Shown: positions 1-12,766, counted from the stretch's first letter. The stretch: DNA of 64,000 bases from Avena insularis (GCA_023614405.1 CM042694.1:111722685-111786684), one strand, 5' to 3'. Numbers and translations are program-made. Notes: generated from the letters alone by a model not told the origin.

Positions 1-1285
1 GTCGCTTTTGAGTGGGAGTTCATTAGTAATTTGGATTAGTTGAACTCAATCTATCATAAACTTAGTCTAAATATACTTTTACATTCTGTTGTAGATGGCA
101 CCACCGCTTTTAATTTCAATGTGTTCATGGAGAAAGAGAAACTTGTCATAATGGTAGCAACTTCACCAATCGGGCTATGAATTTGAGGATTCTCCTCATC
201 ACTTTGCACAAAAGCAATATGTGCTAGATGCGCCGCTAGGCCCCCACCAGCTCTCGATGCCTGACGAGGAAAAGAACGCTATATAACTCGTCAGAGGACC
301 ACAACTTAGTTCATTGCGGCATACCGTATGGGCTAGAGCGTAACTTCAAAGCGTTTGAAAATGGCAATGTCTTTGATACCATGGGAGAATTGAAAATGAT
401 TTTCGATACCCATGCTGCCAGAGAGAGTTATAATGCTACGAAAAAGTTCTTTAGCTGCATGATGGAGGAAAACAACTCCTAGTGAGCATGTACTCAAAAT
501 GTCTGGGTACGCCGATAAGCTTGTGTCCTTGGGAATAACGATTCCCATTGACTTAGGCATACATCGTGTTCTCCAATCTCCGCCACCTAGCTACAAGAGC
601 TTCGTGATGAACTATAATATGCAGGGCATGAAGAAGTCTCTTCCCGAGCTTACGTCAATGCTTATCGCAGAAGTGGAGATAAGGAAAGAACATCAAGTGT
701 TGATGATCAATAGGACCACCGGTTTCAAGAAGGACAAGAAAGGCAAGCACAAGGAAAGAAGGGTGGAAGTCTGTACACGCGAAAAAGAAACCCCGAGCTG
801 GCCCTAAGTCCGACACCGAAAGTGCTACTATTGCAAGGGGATGGTCATTGAAGCTTAATCGCCCCAAGTATTTGGCGGACAAGAAGTCCGCAAGGCAAAC
901 AAAGGTATATGTGATATACATGTTATTGATGTGTACTTGACTAGTACTCGCAGAGCACCGGGTATTTGATACGGATCGGTTGCTAATATATGTAACTCGG
1001 TTCAGGGAACAAGCGACAACTAGCAAGGGATGAGGTCACGATGCGGGTCGGCAATGGATCAAGAGTTGATGTGATCGTCGTCGGAACGCTGCCTCTCCAT
1101 ATGCCATCGAGATTAGTTATAAACCTAAATAATTGTTATTTGGTGCCTGCACTGAGCATGAACATTGTATCCGGATCGTGTTTGATGCAAAGTGGTTATT
1201 TATTTAATTCTGAAAACAATTGTTGTTCGATTTATATGAATAATATCTTTTATGGTCATGCACCTATGTTGAATGGTTTGTTTCA

Positions 1286-1855
1286 TTGGATCTCGATAGT
1301 AGTATTACGCATATTCATAATGTTGATGCTAAAAGGATTAAACTTGATAATGATATATCTACATATATGTGGCATCGCCGTCTAGGTCATATTGGCGTTA
1401 AAAGCATGAAGAAAGTCCATTCTGATTGTCTTTTGGTATCAGTTGATTTTGAATCATTTGATACATGTGAGCCATGCCTTATGGGCAAGATGACTAGAAC
1501 GCCGTTTTCCGGGTCAATTGAACGGGCGACAGATCTATTGGAAATCATACATACTGATGTGTGTGGACCAATGAGTGTGTCGGCGCGAGGTGGATATCGT
1601 TATTTTGTTACTTTCACGGATGATTTGAGTAGATACGGGTATATCTATTTGATGAAACACAAGTCTGAAACTTTTGAAAAGTTCAAAGAATTTCAGAATG
1701 AAGTGGAAAATCATCGTAATGTAAAGATCAAATTTCGCGTCCACCGTGGAGGAGAGTATCTTAGTTACGAGTTTAGCACATATGAAAGATGTGGAATAGT
1801 TTCACAACTCACACGCCAGGAACACCACAACGTAATGGTGTGTCGAACGTCGTAA
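1286..1855 (+). pseudogene. Pre-integrase and integrase fragment of element L
   Basis: An open stretch of 189 codons. It carries the GAG-pre-integrase zinc motif (WHRRLGH, then C-x2-C in CEPCLMGKM) and the N-terminal half of the integrase core, with HTDVCGP holding the first catalytic Asp and TFTDDLSRYGY after it. The second catalytic block reads VHRGGEY where J has RSDRRGEY, so the second catalytic Asp is lost. The frame ends shortly after, and the third acidic block is only partly readable beyond 1840. In a working element it would insert cDNA into the host chromosome; this copy should be inactive. Confidence 0.85.
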
Positions 1856-2576
1856 TCGCATTTTATTAGATATGGTTCGATCTATGATGTCTCGATCGAC
1901 TTGCCATTGTCATTTTGGGGTTATGCCTCGGAAACAAATGCATTCACTTTAAATCAGGCACCATCTAAATCCGCTGAAATGACACGTATGAATTATGGTT
2001 TGGAAACAAACCTAAGCTGTCATTTCTTAAGGTTTGGGGATGCGATGTTTATGTGAAGAAACTTCAACCGATAAACTCGAACCCAAAGCGAAAAATGTCT
2101 TCATAGGATACCCTAAGGAAACGATTGGGTATACCTTCTATCACGATCCGAGGGCAAGGTCTTTGTTGCAAGAATGGATCCTTTCTTGAGAAGGAGTTTC
2201 TCGCGAAAGGTGTGAGTAGTCAAGGTAGAACTCAAGAGGTTATTGAACCTTCTCTTCATGAAATGGCGAGTAGCGCAGCTCCGTGTTGTTTCGGAGTTGA
2301 CTTCACCTAATGAAGAGAGAGCTAATGATATTGATCATAAAACTCGAAGAGGACACTACCAAACCTCGCAGGTCAAGCAGACACGCAGCTCGAATCTGTA
2401 CGGCAATCCTGTTATAAATTTCATGGTTGATGAAATGGATGACCCTGCGACGTATGAAGAAGCGATGATGAGCCCGGATTCCAACAAATGGCTAGAAGCC
2501 ATGAAATCCGAGATGGAATCCATGTACGAGAACCAAGTTTGGAACTTGGTGGACTTACCTCACGACCGAAAGGCCG

Positions 2577-4007
2577 TTGAGAATAAATGGATTTTCAAAA
2601 GGAAAAATGATGCTGATGGTAATGACCATCTATAAGGCTCGACTTGTCACAAAGGGGTTTCGACAAATTCAAGGAGTTGACTACGATGAGACATTCTCTC
2701 CCGTAGCGATGCTTAAGTCGGTTAGGATTATGTTAGCAATTGCTGCATATTTCGATTATGAAATATGGCAGATGGATGTCAAAACTGCATTCCTCAATGG
2801 TAATATTGAAGAAGAGTTGTATATGATACAACCTAAGGGTTTTGTCGATCCTAAGGATGCTAATAAGGTGTGCAAACTTCAGCGATCCATCTATGGACTG
2901 AAGCAAGCATCACGAAGTTGGAATCTCCGCTTTGATGAGGTGATCAAAGAGTTTGGATTTGTCCAAACTTATGGAGAGGCTTGTATTTACAAGAAAGTGA
3001 GTGGGAGCAATGTGGCATTTCTGATATTATATGTGGATGACATATTATTGATTGGAAATGATTTAGATCTTTTAAACAGTGTTAAAAGTTATCTAAACAG
3101 CAAATTTTCGATGAAGGACCTTGGTGAAGCTTCATATATATTAGGCATTAAAATCTATAGAGATAGATCAAGACGCCTAATTGGGCTATCACAGAGTACA
3201 TACCTTGATAAGATATTAAAGAAATTTAATATGGACGGAAGTAAGAAGGGGTTCTTACCTATGTTGCAAGGCAAGACATTGAGTAAGACTCAAAGTCCGG
3301 CTACGGCGGAAGAAAGAGAGATAATGGATAAGATCCCCTATGCCTCAGCCATAGGCTCTATAATGTATGCCATGCTATGTACAAGACCGGATGTGGCACA
3401 TGCTATTAGTTTGACTAGTAGGTACCAATCTGATCAAGTTACGCAAAACTTGATAGCGGTCAAGAATATCCTTAAGTACTTGAGAAGAACTAAGGATATG
3501 TTTCTTATATACGGAGGTGAAGAAGAGCTAGTCGCTAAGTGTTATGTCGATGCTAGCTTTGACACTGATCCGGATGACTCTAAGTCTCAGTCCGGATGCG
3601 TATTTCTCTTGAATGGAGCAGCAGTTAGTTGGAGGAGCTCCAAACAACCAGTGGTGGCTGGATCAACAACGAGGGAATATGTTCTCGCTTGTAAGCGGTA
3701 CAGAAGCGTTTGGATGAAAGAGTTCATAACGGAACTGGGTGTTGTTCCCAGTGCGTTGGACCCGGTGGTGATCTATTGTGACAACAATGGAGCCATAGCC
3801 AACGCAAAGGAACCAAGGTCTCACAAGAATTACAAGCATATTAAGCGCCGGTTTCACTCCATCCGCGAGCATGTCAAGGATGGAGATATAAAGATTTGTA
3901 AAGTGCACACGGACCTGAATGTAGCAGATCCGTTGACTAAAGTAGTCCCTAGGGCAAAACATGATCAACACCAGAACTCCATGGGTGTTAGATTTATCAC
4001 TATGTGA
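2577..4007 (+). pseudogene. Reverse transcriptase and RNase H fragment of element L
   Basis: The longest open stretch of L, 476 codons. After about 16 out-of-frame residues it reads RVT_2 sequence: KARLVTKGFRQIQGVDYDETFSP, the WQMDVKTAFLNG block with the first catalytic Asp, YGLKQASRSWN, and LYVDDILLIGND with the YVDD active site. The RNase H part shows YVDASFD, a degenerate TTREYV where TESEYI is usual, and YCDNNGAIANA, and ends MGVRFITM, matching J. The active-site motifs survive, but the N-terminal half is in another frame. The stop at 4005-4007 lies about 34 bp before the 3' LTR. Confidence 0.9.
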
Positions 4008-4028
4008 ACTAGATTATTGTCTCTAGTG

Positions 4029-4040
4029 CAAGTGGGAGAC
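4029..4040 (+). other. Polypurine tract of element L
   Basis: The purine-rich run CAAGTGGGAGAC sits directly before the 3' LTR. The same run occurs in inverse orientation next to the LTR of J at 45767-45780. It is the expected plus-strand priming site. Confidence 0.75.
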
Positions 4041-5664
4041 TGAAGGAAATATGCCCTGAGAGGCAATAATAAAGTTGTTATTATGTATTCCTTGTATATG
4101 ATAGATGTTTATTTTGCATGCTATAATTATATTGATAGGAAACAACAATACATGTGTGTTTAAAAAACAAAAAGGGTTCCTAGTCATGCCTCTCTTATAG
4201 ACTAGCTTGTTGATTAATAAGATGATCAAGGTTTCCTGATCATGGACATTGGATGTTGTTAATAACAAGGTCACACCATTGGTGGAATGATGTGATGAAC
4301 ATTCATCCGAAGTATAGCATTACGATCAAGTCATTGTGTTTATATTGCTATAACATCATACGAAGTAATCTTTATCCTTAGACCATGAGATCATGTTTAT
4401 TGATAAAACAGTAATAGTATCTTGATAAAATCAAACGTCACACCGTAACAGGTGACTATAAAGATGGGTTCAAGCTACGAAGGTGTTATGTTGAGGCTCA
4501 TGGATCAAGAGTGGAATTTGTCAATCCAGATGACGGATAGATATACTCTGGGCCCTCTCGGTGATATCACATTAGGATATCTTGCAAGCAAGTGATGTGA
4601 TCACTAGAATGTTATATCACGGGAACGAGAAAAGAGTGCATGTCGGTAATGAGATCAAACTAGGTATGGAGATACCGATGATCGAATCTCAGACATGTAA
4701 TATATCGAGAGACAAAGGGATTTAGTTACAAGCGTTAAAGGTTCTCACGATCACAGGAGTCATCGTTGAATGTGTAGGAGTCAGTACGGATCTCCAGGTC
4801 CCGCTACTGATTATTGATCGGAGAAGGGTCTTGATCATGTCTGCATTCTTCGCGAACCGTAGGGTGGCACACTTAAGAGTTAGGACACCATTTTGGAGCA
4901 CATATGTTTAAGACGAAAAGAATTGCAAAGCGCAGGAATTGTTTCAATCGAACCCGGAAATTGTTTCGTGAAATTGCGAAGGTGGTTCTGCATGTGATAT
5001 TGAAATATTGCAAGGGCTATATGTGAATGTTTTTTAATTAAAGTAATTAACAAAATTCTGAATAAATTTAATAAAAGAGTTTTATTAAATGAGAGAGCAT
5101 TAAATTTGGAGAAACTTAATGCATTTAAAGTGGAGACTTTAAAAGGGAATGTGAAGAGGCATTTTAATGTGGAGGAGTTACCACCACATGAATGGGGAGA
5201 GGGGTCACCCCATGCCGGCCATGGAGAGAGGGGCACCCCTCCTCCTATAAAAGGTCACCCATTCCTCCTTCATCCTCACACCTCCTTGTGAAGGATCTCT
5301 CTCCTCTAGAATTATTCCCCATGGTCTCGGATTAGCGAGATACATGTTCCCAGTGGCATTTCGTCTAGAAGGAGTTGCTCACTTTGGATCGCTGGAGCGA
5401 GGAGGTGGAGGTTGTCCGTGGCTTGTATGTGTGGAAAAGTGATGCGCTGCTGAGTTGCGCTTCGGACTTCCTCACGATCTTGAGATCGGCAAGTGTACGA
5501 CTACATCAACCACGAGTTCCTACTCGTTAACAAAGCTCGTTGTCTTCGAGGGTAAGTTCTCTATGGATGTATGTCCACCCGTTTGCTTTGTACCTAGTAG
5601 ATAGATCTTGGCGTGTAGTTCACACCGTAGGAAATTTTTTGTTTTCTATGCTGCGGACCCAACA
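4041..5664 (+). repeat. 3' LTR of Copia element L
   Basis: A 1,624-bp LTR beginning TGAAGGAAATATGCCC and ending CGGACCCAACA (TG...CA). The U3 part contains a TATA box at 5246-5253. The R/U5 part after about 5280 contains the usual sequence ending in TTTTTTGTTTTCTATGC before the terminus. The start is collinear with the LTR of J read on the minus strand. No partner LTR is in the window, so age cannot be estimated. Confidence 0.88.
5246..5253 (+). promoter_or_regulatory. TATA box in LTR of element L
   Basis: TATAAAAG sits in a GC-rich stretch inside the LTR, the expected place for the retrotransposon promoter. Confidence 0.55.
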
Positions 5665-6997
5665 GCCTTAACAACTGAGTTGTCAATTCAGCTGCACCTG
5701 GAAACAATCTTGCTCATAGCAGTTTATCAGTAGCAACAGTTTTGTAGTAGGAATAGTAAAGTAATAGCGGTAGTAAAGTAAAGACAGGAGTAACAATAGC
5801 AGTAAATAGTAAGATTCGAGTGCGGTAGGCATAGGGATGGATGGACAGGTGTTGCATGGACAAGACAATTCACATAGCAATCAGAACATAGGGCAATTGC
5901 ACATAAATAAGATAAAGCATCCAAGTACTAGATAATCCTAGGCATGTGTTCCATATATAGTCATGTGTGCTCGCAATGAGAACTTGCACAACATCTTTTG
6001 TCCTGCCAGCCCGTTTGCAGCGGGGCCTCAAGGGAACTACTGGCAATTAAGGTGCTCCTTTTAATAGAGCACCGGAGCAAAGCATTAACACTCCGTGAAC
6101 ACATGTGATCCTCACATTAAAGCCATTCCCTCTGGTTATCCCGATTTCTGTCACTTCGGGGCCATTGGTTCCAGGCAACAACGTGTGTTTACAACTTGCA
6201 GGTAAGACCATAAACAATACTATCATAATGAATCAATAACATGTTCAGATCTTAAATCATGGCACCCAGGCCCTAGTGACAAGCATTAAGCATAACAAGT
6301 TGCAACAAAGTCAAAAATCACTAATAGAAGATACTAGGCACCATGCCCTAATAATCCGATGCCATTACATGAACGATCTCATCCAATCCCTACCATCCCC
6401 ATAGCCTGCAGTGGGGGATTACTCACTCATAGATGGGGGAAACATGGATGGTCGATGGAGAAGCGATGGTGATGATGATGGCGATGATCTCCTCCAATTC
6501 CTCGTCCCGGCAGGGTGCCAGAACGGAGTTTCTGGTGCTATTTCGTGGAATCTGGTGGTGGCAGCAGAGCAGAACTCCTTCTGGAAAAACGTTGACCCCC
6601 CTGAGTTTTTAGGTCAGAGGGCATCTTATAGGCGAAGAGGGAGACCGAGGGGGTGTCTGGGGCGGCCAGACCACCCCCTGGCGCGACCTGGGCTAGCCCG
6701 CGCAGCCAGGTGGTGTGGCTGGGACCCAACCCCTCCCCGTCTCGTATTCTGGCCCCTGGTGTCCCTCGGTGAAAAACTGACTTTGGCTTTTGTCCCGTCC
6801 AATTCCGAGAATATTCATTTTCTGACTTTCCTAGAACCAAAAACAATAGAAAACAGGCAGCTGGCACTATGGCTCTTGTTAATAGGTTAGTCCAAGAAAT
6901 CATATGAAAAGTACTCTAAAGTGTGGGCAAAACACAAGAAAGTAGATAAAACCAAGCATGGAACATCAAAAATTATAGATACATTTGCAATGTATCA
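5665..6997 (-). repeat. Gypsy-type LTR M, minus strand, split by L
   Basis: On the minus strand it begins at 6997 with TGATACATTGCAAATGTATC, matching the start of N at 11172 and related to the LTR start of B. The other end abuts the 3' LTR of L at 5664, so L appears to have inserted into this LTR and the rest lies left of the window. The middle holds long noncoding sequence. The open frames inside (for example 6411-6890) look like chance openings in the GC-rich part. Sequence right of 6997 has no polypurine tract, so this may be a solo LTR or a 5' LTR. Confidence 0.7.
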
Positions 6998-7097
6998 ACC
7001 ACGTAAGACTGGGGATCTATGTACTTAAAGAAAATATAGATACTTGAACATCATAATACACAAAGATTTGGTTCCTATATTGCTAATCATGTGCTTA

Positions 7098-7490
7098 AAT
7101 AAAAGATAGATAGATATAATAAAGAGGCCATGATACCACTGAGTTTGGCGATCTGTTACTTGTTGATACTTCTACCAAACATGCTCTAGGTAGAGTGAAT
7201 AATGTTATGGTTGAATTATATAATTGTGCTAGTGGATGTTATTGTAATGGACATGGGAGCAATTCTTCTAGTCCTATAATACTTGGTAGACATTTTTTGA
7301 GAACCCCCATGTGTTATCATTGATTCAAAGGAGGGAAATGTGCACTTTAGTTCCCTCATAAAAGTATGGAACACTTTCCAATAAAGAAAGAGGTGGTCAC
7401 CAAAGTAAAGTTCCCACATGATCCATATATCTCCTAAAAACAAGGTATGAAGCCTAGTTATATGGTTATAAAGCGCTATGCGGGAGGCAA
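7098..7490 (+). pseudogene. Gypsy retrotransposon protease-region remnant
   Basis: Translated with frame corrections, the stretch shows FGDLLLVDTSTKHALGRVNN, GSNSSSPIILGR, FLRTPMCY, an in-frame stop, KEGNVHF-like sequence and MEHFPIKKE. The ILGRPFL...IDxKEGxxxF pattern is the C-terminal part of Gypsy (Athila/Tat-like) aspartic proteases and what follows them. It holds stops and frameshifts. The sequence from 7490 to about 7900 continues as noncoding, pyrimidine-rich retrotransposon-like DNA without recognisable domains. Confidence 0.55.
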
Positions 7491-7899
7491 CCTAATTATT
7501 TTTCTTTTAGTTTTTTCTTGTGAGTCCTTTCTATAGAAAGAAGGTTCTATTTTTGTTTTGTTTACTATAGTTTCAAATAAAGTACCAAGTTTTACCCATG
7601 TTGGATGTTAAAGTCGATGATAGATATGTGGAGCTACAGATTCGTGCATACTATTGTTCACGAAAAGATTTTTATGATTTTTGGTAGATCCTGTTGGGCT
7701 AAATTTTCTACTGGGGTTATAACTTTTCATCCTCTGTATGCACAAAAATTGTAAAAAGAATCCATAAAGTGTTCTTAAGGATGCTTCCTCAGATATCGAG
7801 GGGATGATCCTAGTTGGTAGGTTCAGCTGATAAAGGTTCGGCAGATATCATCAAATCTAGAGATACCACTCTCTTACCCCCCTTTTAAATGTTCTACCT

Positions 7900-8391
7900 A
7901 GTCGAGCTTCTGCTTCTCCATGTTTTATAAGCAAAGATAGCTTTATGCAAAATAACTCCACCAGCCATGAGACTTGCGGAGTACGCCATGTACCCAGCCT
8001 TGCTTTGTTGATACTTTTGCTATAGAGTAAGTGTTACCATAAAAGATGAGTTCGTTACAGCATCGACATCGACGAGTAGTTTGGGGTTCTAACTAGCAGT
8101 CTGGGATCTATGGAATGGGATGTCATCGTTATGCGGCAGACCTCGTAGGCCATTTGTTAAGTTTTCTATACTTAATGGCATAATTTACCTTCCATTGTTT
8201 GATGTTTGTGGTTAGTGACCTCTTCTTGTAATATTTGGTTCTTCGCTCAGATATGAGCTTGTATCTATTTTTGAGTTGTAGGGTCACTGTAATGTTACCA
8301 ATTCTCTCACTGTTTATCCTCAAGCTCTAGGTTAGGCTTATGTAAGACAAAGATCTGGGATTTGTCTAGCCATAATCCCGGGGGTGTCACA
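7900..8391 (+). repeat. End of 5' LTR of Gypsy chromovirus C
   Basis: The sequence ends GGGGGTGTCACA at 8391, directly followed by a canonical initiator-Met PBS. That fixes the LTR end. Its start is not clear; the left limit given is approximate. The style (T-rich end, ...GGTGTCACA) is that of Del/Tekay-like chromovirus LTRs, consistent with the reverse transcriptase remnant at 18985 and the 3' LTR start at 21428. Confidence 0.65.
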
Positions 8392-9329
8392 AGTTTTGGT
8401 ATCAGAGCAGAACCGTCTGTAGGAAAACCTTTCTAAAGGTCGATGTTGAGTCTAGTGTTTGCAAAAAACTACTTGAAAGATGAAAAGTATGTGCAAAAAC
8501 TCTAGTATGCTTCTTTTACTTCTTATCCAGTTTCTCTCTAACTCTGGATCCTCTTATCTTATGTTGATTTGAAAAAGTTTTACTATCTTGTCTCGTCTTT
8601 CAAAGCTTAGGTGCATTTTGGGTATGTCGTTTCTCAACCATTTGACCTAGTGTTGAGTTCTCTAGAGTCAGTTTTGTTTGTGTGTTCCTTGATCCCCTTG
8701 TTCCCTTTCAGCTGAGAGATTTCTATCCATCATGATCTCTCTATCTTATGGACCCACAACATCATGTTCATGGTTCCACAATGTTCTGTTCTAGGCTTCG
8801 AGGTTTCCTTTCGCCTCGTTGCATTCCTTTTCAATTGTTTTGGTACTTCAGGAGTCTTGTCTTCTTTTGGAAGCTACCCTGTGATTACTAACTTTGTAGT
8901 GTACCCTGTGTCACTCCTAGCTAGTTACTTCTTTCTTTGGGTTTTAACCCATGAACTTGAACCAAAGATCCCTGATTGTGCTGGGTTTTAGTGTTGTGAA
9001 TCTTGTATATGAAGCTGACCTTTAATCCAATATCCATTATGTTGATCCATGTTGTTAATGTTCAAGAATTACTCTAGGATGGCTAGTACCTTCTACTCTA
9101 TCCTTCAAGCTCATGGTTATTGTCGTGATTGAGTTGCGACAACTAAGGACTTCCACTACCACATGCTATGGAAGATGTTCTTTAATGGAATCAAATAGAT
9201 CATGACAAGAGTTCTCTTAGTGAGTCTCATTTCTCTATTTGTGACTCTACCACACCTCCCTCTTCTACATTGGTTTTCGGAAGCTAATCTATGCATCCAC
9301 CTCTCGAGATTCTATCATGAGCATGTTCC
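8392..9329 (+). mobile_element. Internal leader of Gypsy element C, before insertion of A
   Basis: This holds the 5' internal region of C. No open frame with recognisable Gag sequence survives; the longest opening (8764-8991) shows no domain. The segment is cut at 9329 by element A. The 5 bp GTTCC at 9325-9329 recur at 18302-18306, where C resumes. Confidence 0.65.
8397..8408 (+). other. PBS of element C (initiator Met tRNA type)
   Basis: TGGTATCAGAGC is the standard complement of the 3' end of plant initiator tRNA-Met. It lies 5 bp after the LTR terminus at 8391. Confidence 0.85.
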
Positions 9330-11110
9330 TGTTGGAAATATGCCCTAGAGACAAATAGTTATAAGGACTATTATCATATTTCATATAGTTTATGATTAAT
9401 TTTTATATCATGCTATAACTATATTGAGTGGAAACATCAATACACATGTGATATACAAACAACCAGGGGTTTCCAGTGAAACTCTAGTCACTGGTTCATT
9501 GGTCAACAGATGATCAAGTTTCCTGATCAGGTGGCATTTATGCCAGTTGGAAATGGAGTCAAATCATTCTGTGAATGAGATGATGAACCAATACCCAACC
9601 TAAACATCGTGACCCGATCATGTCACAAAGTTCAAGTTATGATGATTAGAAATGGATCCTCGTAGACTATTCCTTAGACTGTGAGGCTATATCAATCACT
9701 GTATCCCGAGAGTGCTTAGATAGCATCAAGCGCCACTTGGTAATACAGTGGTTATAAAGGTGTGTTCAGGTACTCGGAGGAAACCATAGAGGCAATATAT
9801 GTCAAGAGCAGGATTTGTCTGTCCATGTGACAGGAAGATACTCAAGGGCCCACTCGGAGAGGTTATATCCAATAGCTGCGCAACGTGTGATTTGATCACG
9901 GGGATATCACTTGTCGGAACGAGTCAAGTAGCATTGTTCAAGATTTAGATTGAACACGACATGGTGATGTCATTGATCAGATCTCGGGCAATGCAAGTAT
10001 CAAGAGACAAAGGGAATAAGACACGACTGTCCCGGTCCAAACGACGAAAGATCTTCGTGGAACGCATAGGGGTCACATGGCCATCCAGGTCCCTCTATCG
10101 ATCATTGGCGCGGGAGTGTCCCGACCATGTCTGGAGTGTTCCTGAACTGTGGGGTATCACGCTTAAGGGCTTGATGATGCTTAGAGAGTGTTTATAGGAT
10201 CGGAAGATCACCGAAGAATAGTAGAGAGAAAACCAGAAGGGTTTTGGTAAGTCCGGAGGATGTCCGGAGTGGAGGTGGAAGGTGTTCCATAGCCATGGAG
10301 GTTGAATAATGTGTGAATGAATGTTAAATATTGATTTAATCATTTATTCATAATTATTTAATAAAGATAAAATCAATTTAAAAGGTCAAAAGGCTTAATG
10401 GGCCAATTCCGGAGGAAAGAGGGCCCATTAGGGAAAGGAGAGAGGGAGAAGGGGCAAGGCGGTGGACGTCTGGGCCAAGCCCCCCGTGCGGGGCCCACTA
10501 GGGCCGACCAGCGGCTTCCCCTCCCCCTCCTCTCCTTTAGTCCCACCCCGGGACTTTGAGGGAGGTAGTACCTCCCCTCCCCCTATATATAGTGGGGGTA
10601 TTTGGCCAGATAAATACACCCAATAATTAATAAAGGTCTTCTCACTTTTGGGAGGACCTCTAATTGATATTTTGTCTCTCTCCCTCTCTCTCCCGTGACC
10701 GTGGTCCCAAGTCTGGACTGCGCGAATGAGAGACATCTTCACCACGGAGCACCGTCGCGCTGCGGGATTCGGATCCAGGAGCTCTACTTCCACAATTGTT
10801 GCTGGATTGCGGAAGCGGGAGTCATTGTCAAGCACCGGACGTGTGTAACTCCCCACGAGGTGTGGCACTTGAGGCACTCAAGTCGTTGGAGCCAAAGGAG
10901 CACAAGGACTTCATCACGACCTTGAGGTCGGCTTCGGCTCGTCTACATCAACCACGCTCTCCTAAACGTTGACAATGCTTTTCGGTCTTCAAGGGTAAGT
11001 TCGCGAAAAGCCCCTCTCGTTACTGTATTACTAATAGATAGGTCCTGGCAGCTTCAGGGGTTCAGGGGCATAGGGTAAAATTTATTGTTTTCATGCACGA
11101 AACCCCAACA
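9330..11110 (+). repeat. 5' LTR of element A
   Basis: A 1,781-bp LTR from TGTTGGAAAT to ACCCCAACA. A TATA box TATATATA lies at 10584-10591 between short G- and C-rich arms. Downstream, the leader-like stretch TTGTCTCTCTCCCTCTCTCTC precedes the end of the LTR. It is collinear with the truncated 3' copy at 16843-18301 and with the inverted solo LTR E at 30653-32422. Open frames inside it (for example 10428-10877 minus) follow its GC-rich patches and are not credible genes. Confidence 0.92.
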
Positions 11111-11112
11111 GA

Positions 11113-11123
11113 GGTATCAGAGC
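11113..11123 (+). other. PBS of element A
   Basis: GGTATCAGAGC follows the LTR end by 2 bp and matches the initiator tRNA-Met complement except that the first T is replaced (GAGGTATC). Confidence 0.75.
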
Positions 11124-11171
11124 TAGATCTATGCGTAGTAATGCTAGTACGGGTAGAACACACGAGATGTA

Positions 11172-12766
11172 TGATACATTGCAAATGTATCTATAATTTT
11201 TGATGTGCCATGCTTAGTTTTATCCACTTTCTTGTGTTTTGTTCCAACTTTGGAGTACTTTTATTATGATTTCTTGGACTAACCTATTAACAAGAGCCAC
11301 GCGGCTGCACATTTTCTCGCTGGTTTTGGTTCCGGAAAGTCGGAAAATGAATATTCTCGAAATTGACGGGACAAAAGCCAAAGTGCCTATTTTTCGAAAG
11401 GGATCAAGTGCGAATCTGAGACAAAGAAGAGGGGCCACACCACCTGGCCACTGGCCAGCGCCGAGGTGGTCTGCAGCCGACCCAAAGACCTCGGCCTCCT
11501 TCCGCCTATAAGTTGCCCTCGGGACGAAAACCCTAAGTACCCAATCAAAAATCCACGAAAGAGTCTGTAGCCGCTGCCATCTCCATCCCTAGATCGGGAG
11601 GGATCTAAAGCTCTTCCCGGCACCCTGCCGGAAAGGGGAATTCACCCTGGAGGCCTTCTTCATCACCATGCAAGCCTCCGGTGTGATGCGTGAGTAGTTC
11701 ATCCTTGGACTACAGATCCATGTAGTAGCTAGATGGATGGTTTCTCCTCCTTTGTGCTTTCATGTTTAGATCTTGTGAGCTCCGTTCATGATCAAGATCA
11801 TCTATTTGTAATTCATACATGTTGTGTTTGCGGGGATCCGATGGATATTGAGATGCTATTTCAGATTGATTATTGATTCTATCATGTCTTTGTTATTTGA
11901 GATCTTGCATGCTTTCTGTTGTTAGTAGCTATCTTGGCCAAGTAGATGCTAGCAACTCCAAGAGTTAGTATTTACGCTCGATAGTGGGTTCATGCCTCTG
12001 TAACTGGGAAGTGATGAAATCTCTAAGGTACTAGATGTGCTGTTGCTACTAGGGAGAAAACAAAGATCTTTTGTTCATAGAACAATTGTATTGTTTACTT
12101 TACATGCAGTTCGTAAAGCAATAATCTGTTGCTTGCAACTTAATACTGGAGGGGGTTCGGATGATAACCTAAAGGTGGATTATTAGTCATAGATGCAGTT
12201 GGATGGAGGTCTATGCATTATGTTGTAATGCCCAATCAAGTCTGAGAGGAGTCAAGACGATTAGTATATGCATGTATTGCTTTCTCGGTGTTTGTCAATT
12301 GCCCCGCTGTAATTTGTTTACCCAGCATGTTATCTATCTAAGGAGAGCCACCTCTAGTGAACTATGGATCCCGGTCCTTTTCTTTACATACAATCTACAA
12401 TCTTTTACTGCTTTGTGTTTACTTTCTGCAAACTTTTACCTCTTTCCATTTGATACATTTAATCCTTCGTTTTCCGCAAAACACGGTGAGATTGACAACC
12501 TCATCGCAAGTTGGGGACAAAGTTCTGTGGTTGTGTTGTGCAGGTCTCCATGTTGCTACTAGCACTGGTAGTGCGCCCTGCCAAAGCTCAGCTAGTAACA
12601 CCTTTGAGGTGTTTCCTTGCTCCTACTGGTTCGATTAAACCTTAGTTTCATAATTGAGGGAAACTTGCTGCTGTTCTCATCATACCTTCCTCTTGGGGTT
12701 CCCAACGAGCTCTACATCAACACCACGCACCAAGCACTTTTCTGGGCGCCGTGTATTGAGCCATCA
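11172..12766 (+). mobile_element. Gypsy-type LTR element N, internally deleted, nested in A
   Basis: The insert starts TGATACATTGC and ends GAGCCATCA, flanked by a perfect 5-bp TSD ATGTA (11167-11171 and 12767-12771). The leader of element D confirms that the flanks were once adjacent. A full LTR appears to run to about 12719 (TCTACATCA). A PBS-like stub, TTTTCTGGGCGCCG at about 12738-12751, resembles the tRNA-Asp-type PBS of B, and the copy ends about 15 bp later. This fits an LTR plus PBS joined to the last bases of the other LTR by a large deletion, rather than a plain solo LTR. It is close to LTR M in sequence. Confidence 0.8.

Larger units (their letters stand above)
95..4007 (+). pseudogene. 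Copia gag-pol polyprotein, decayed (element L)
   Basis: The reading begins at ATG 95 (start M-A-P-P), collinear with the Gag start of J. Gag runs to about 900 with several frame changes. The CCHC knuckle near 820-870 is damaged: the first cysteines remain but the H-C half is lost to indels. Protease and pre-integrase sequence follow at 1041-1385. The frame is broken at least near 480, 790, 1300, 1860, 2150, 2300 and 2620. It cannot make a functional polyprotein. The two longest open pieces are listed separately. Confidence 0.88.
1..5664 (+). mobile_element. Copia LTR retrotransposon L, 5' end outside window
   Basis: The element reads from a gag leader at the left edge through gag, protease, integrase, reverse transcriptase and RNase H to a 3' LTR at 4041-5664. 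Integrase before reverse transcriptase is the Ty1/copia order. The 5' LTR and PBS are not in the window, so no TSD can be tested. The leader next to the gag start (about 1-94) resembles, in the opposite orientation, the leader of element J just above 49780, and the proteins are clearly alike, so L and J are the same lineage. Many frameshifts and small deletions make L an old copy. An Angela/BARE-like family assignment is an inference from the LTR opening. Confidence 0.9.

Noticed and set aside
6411..6903. Overlapping ORFs of 159 and 121 codons on opposite strands
   Set aside because: They lie in LTR M and have relatives at 11220-11511 in N with broken frames, so they are repeat sequence.
10428..10877. 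149-codon minus-strand ORF, with relatives at 17639-18068 and 31058-31322
   Set aside because: It repeats with the LTR of A and E. It is GC-rich LTR sequence with frames broken in the other copies.
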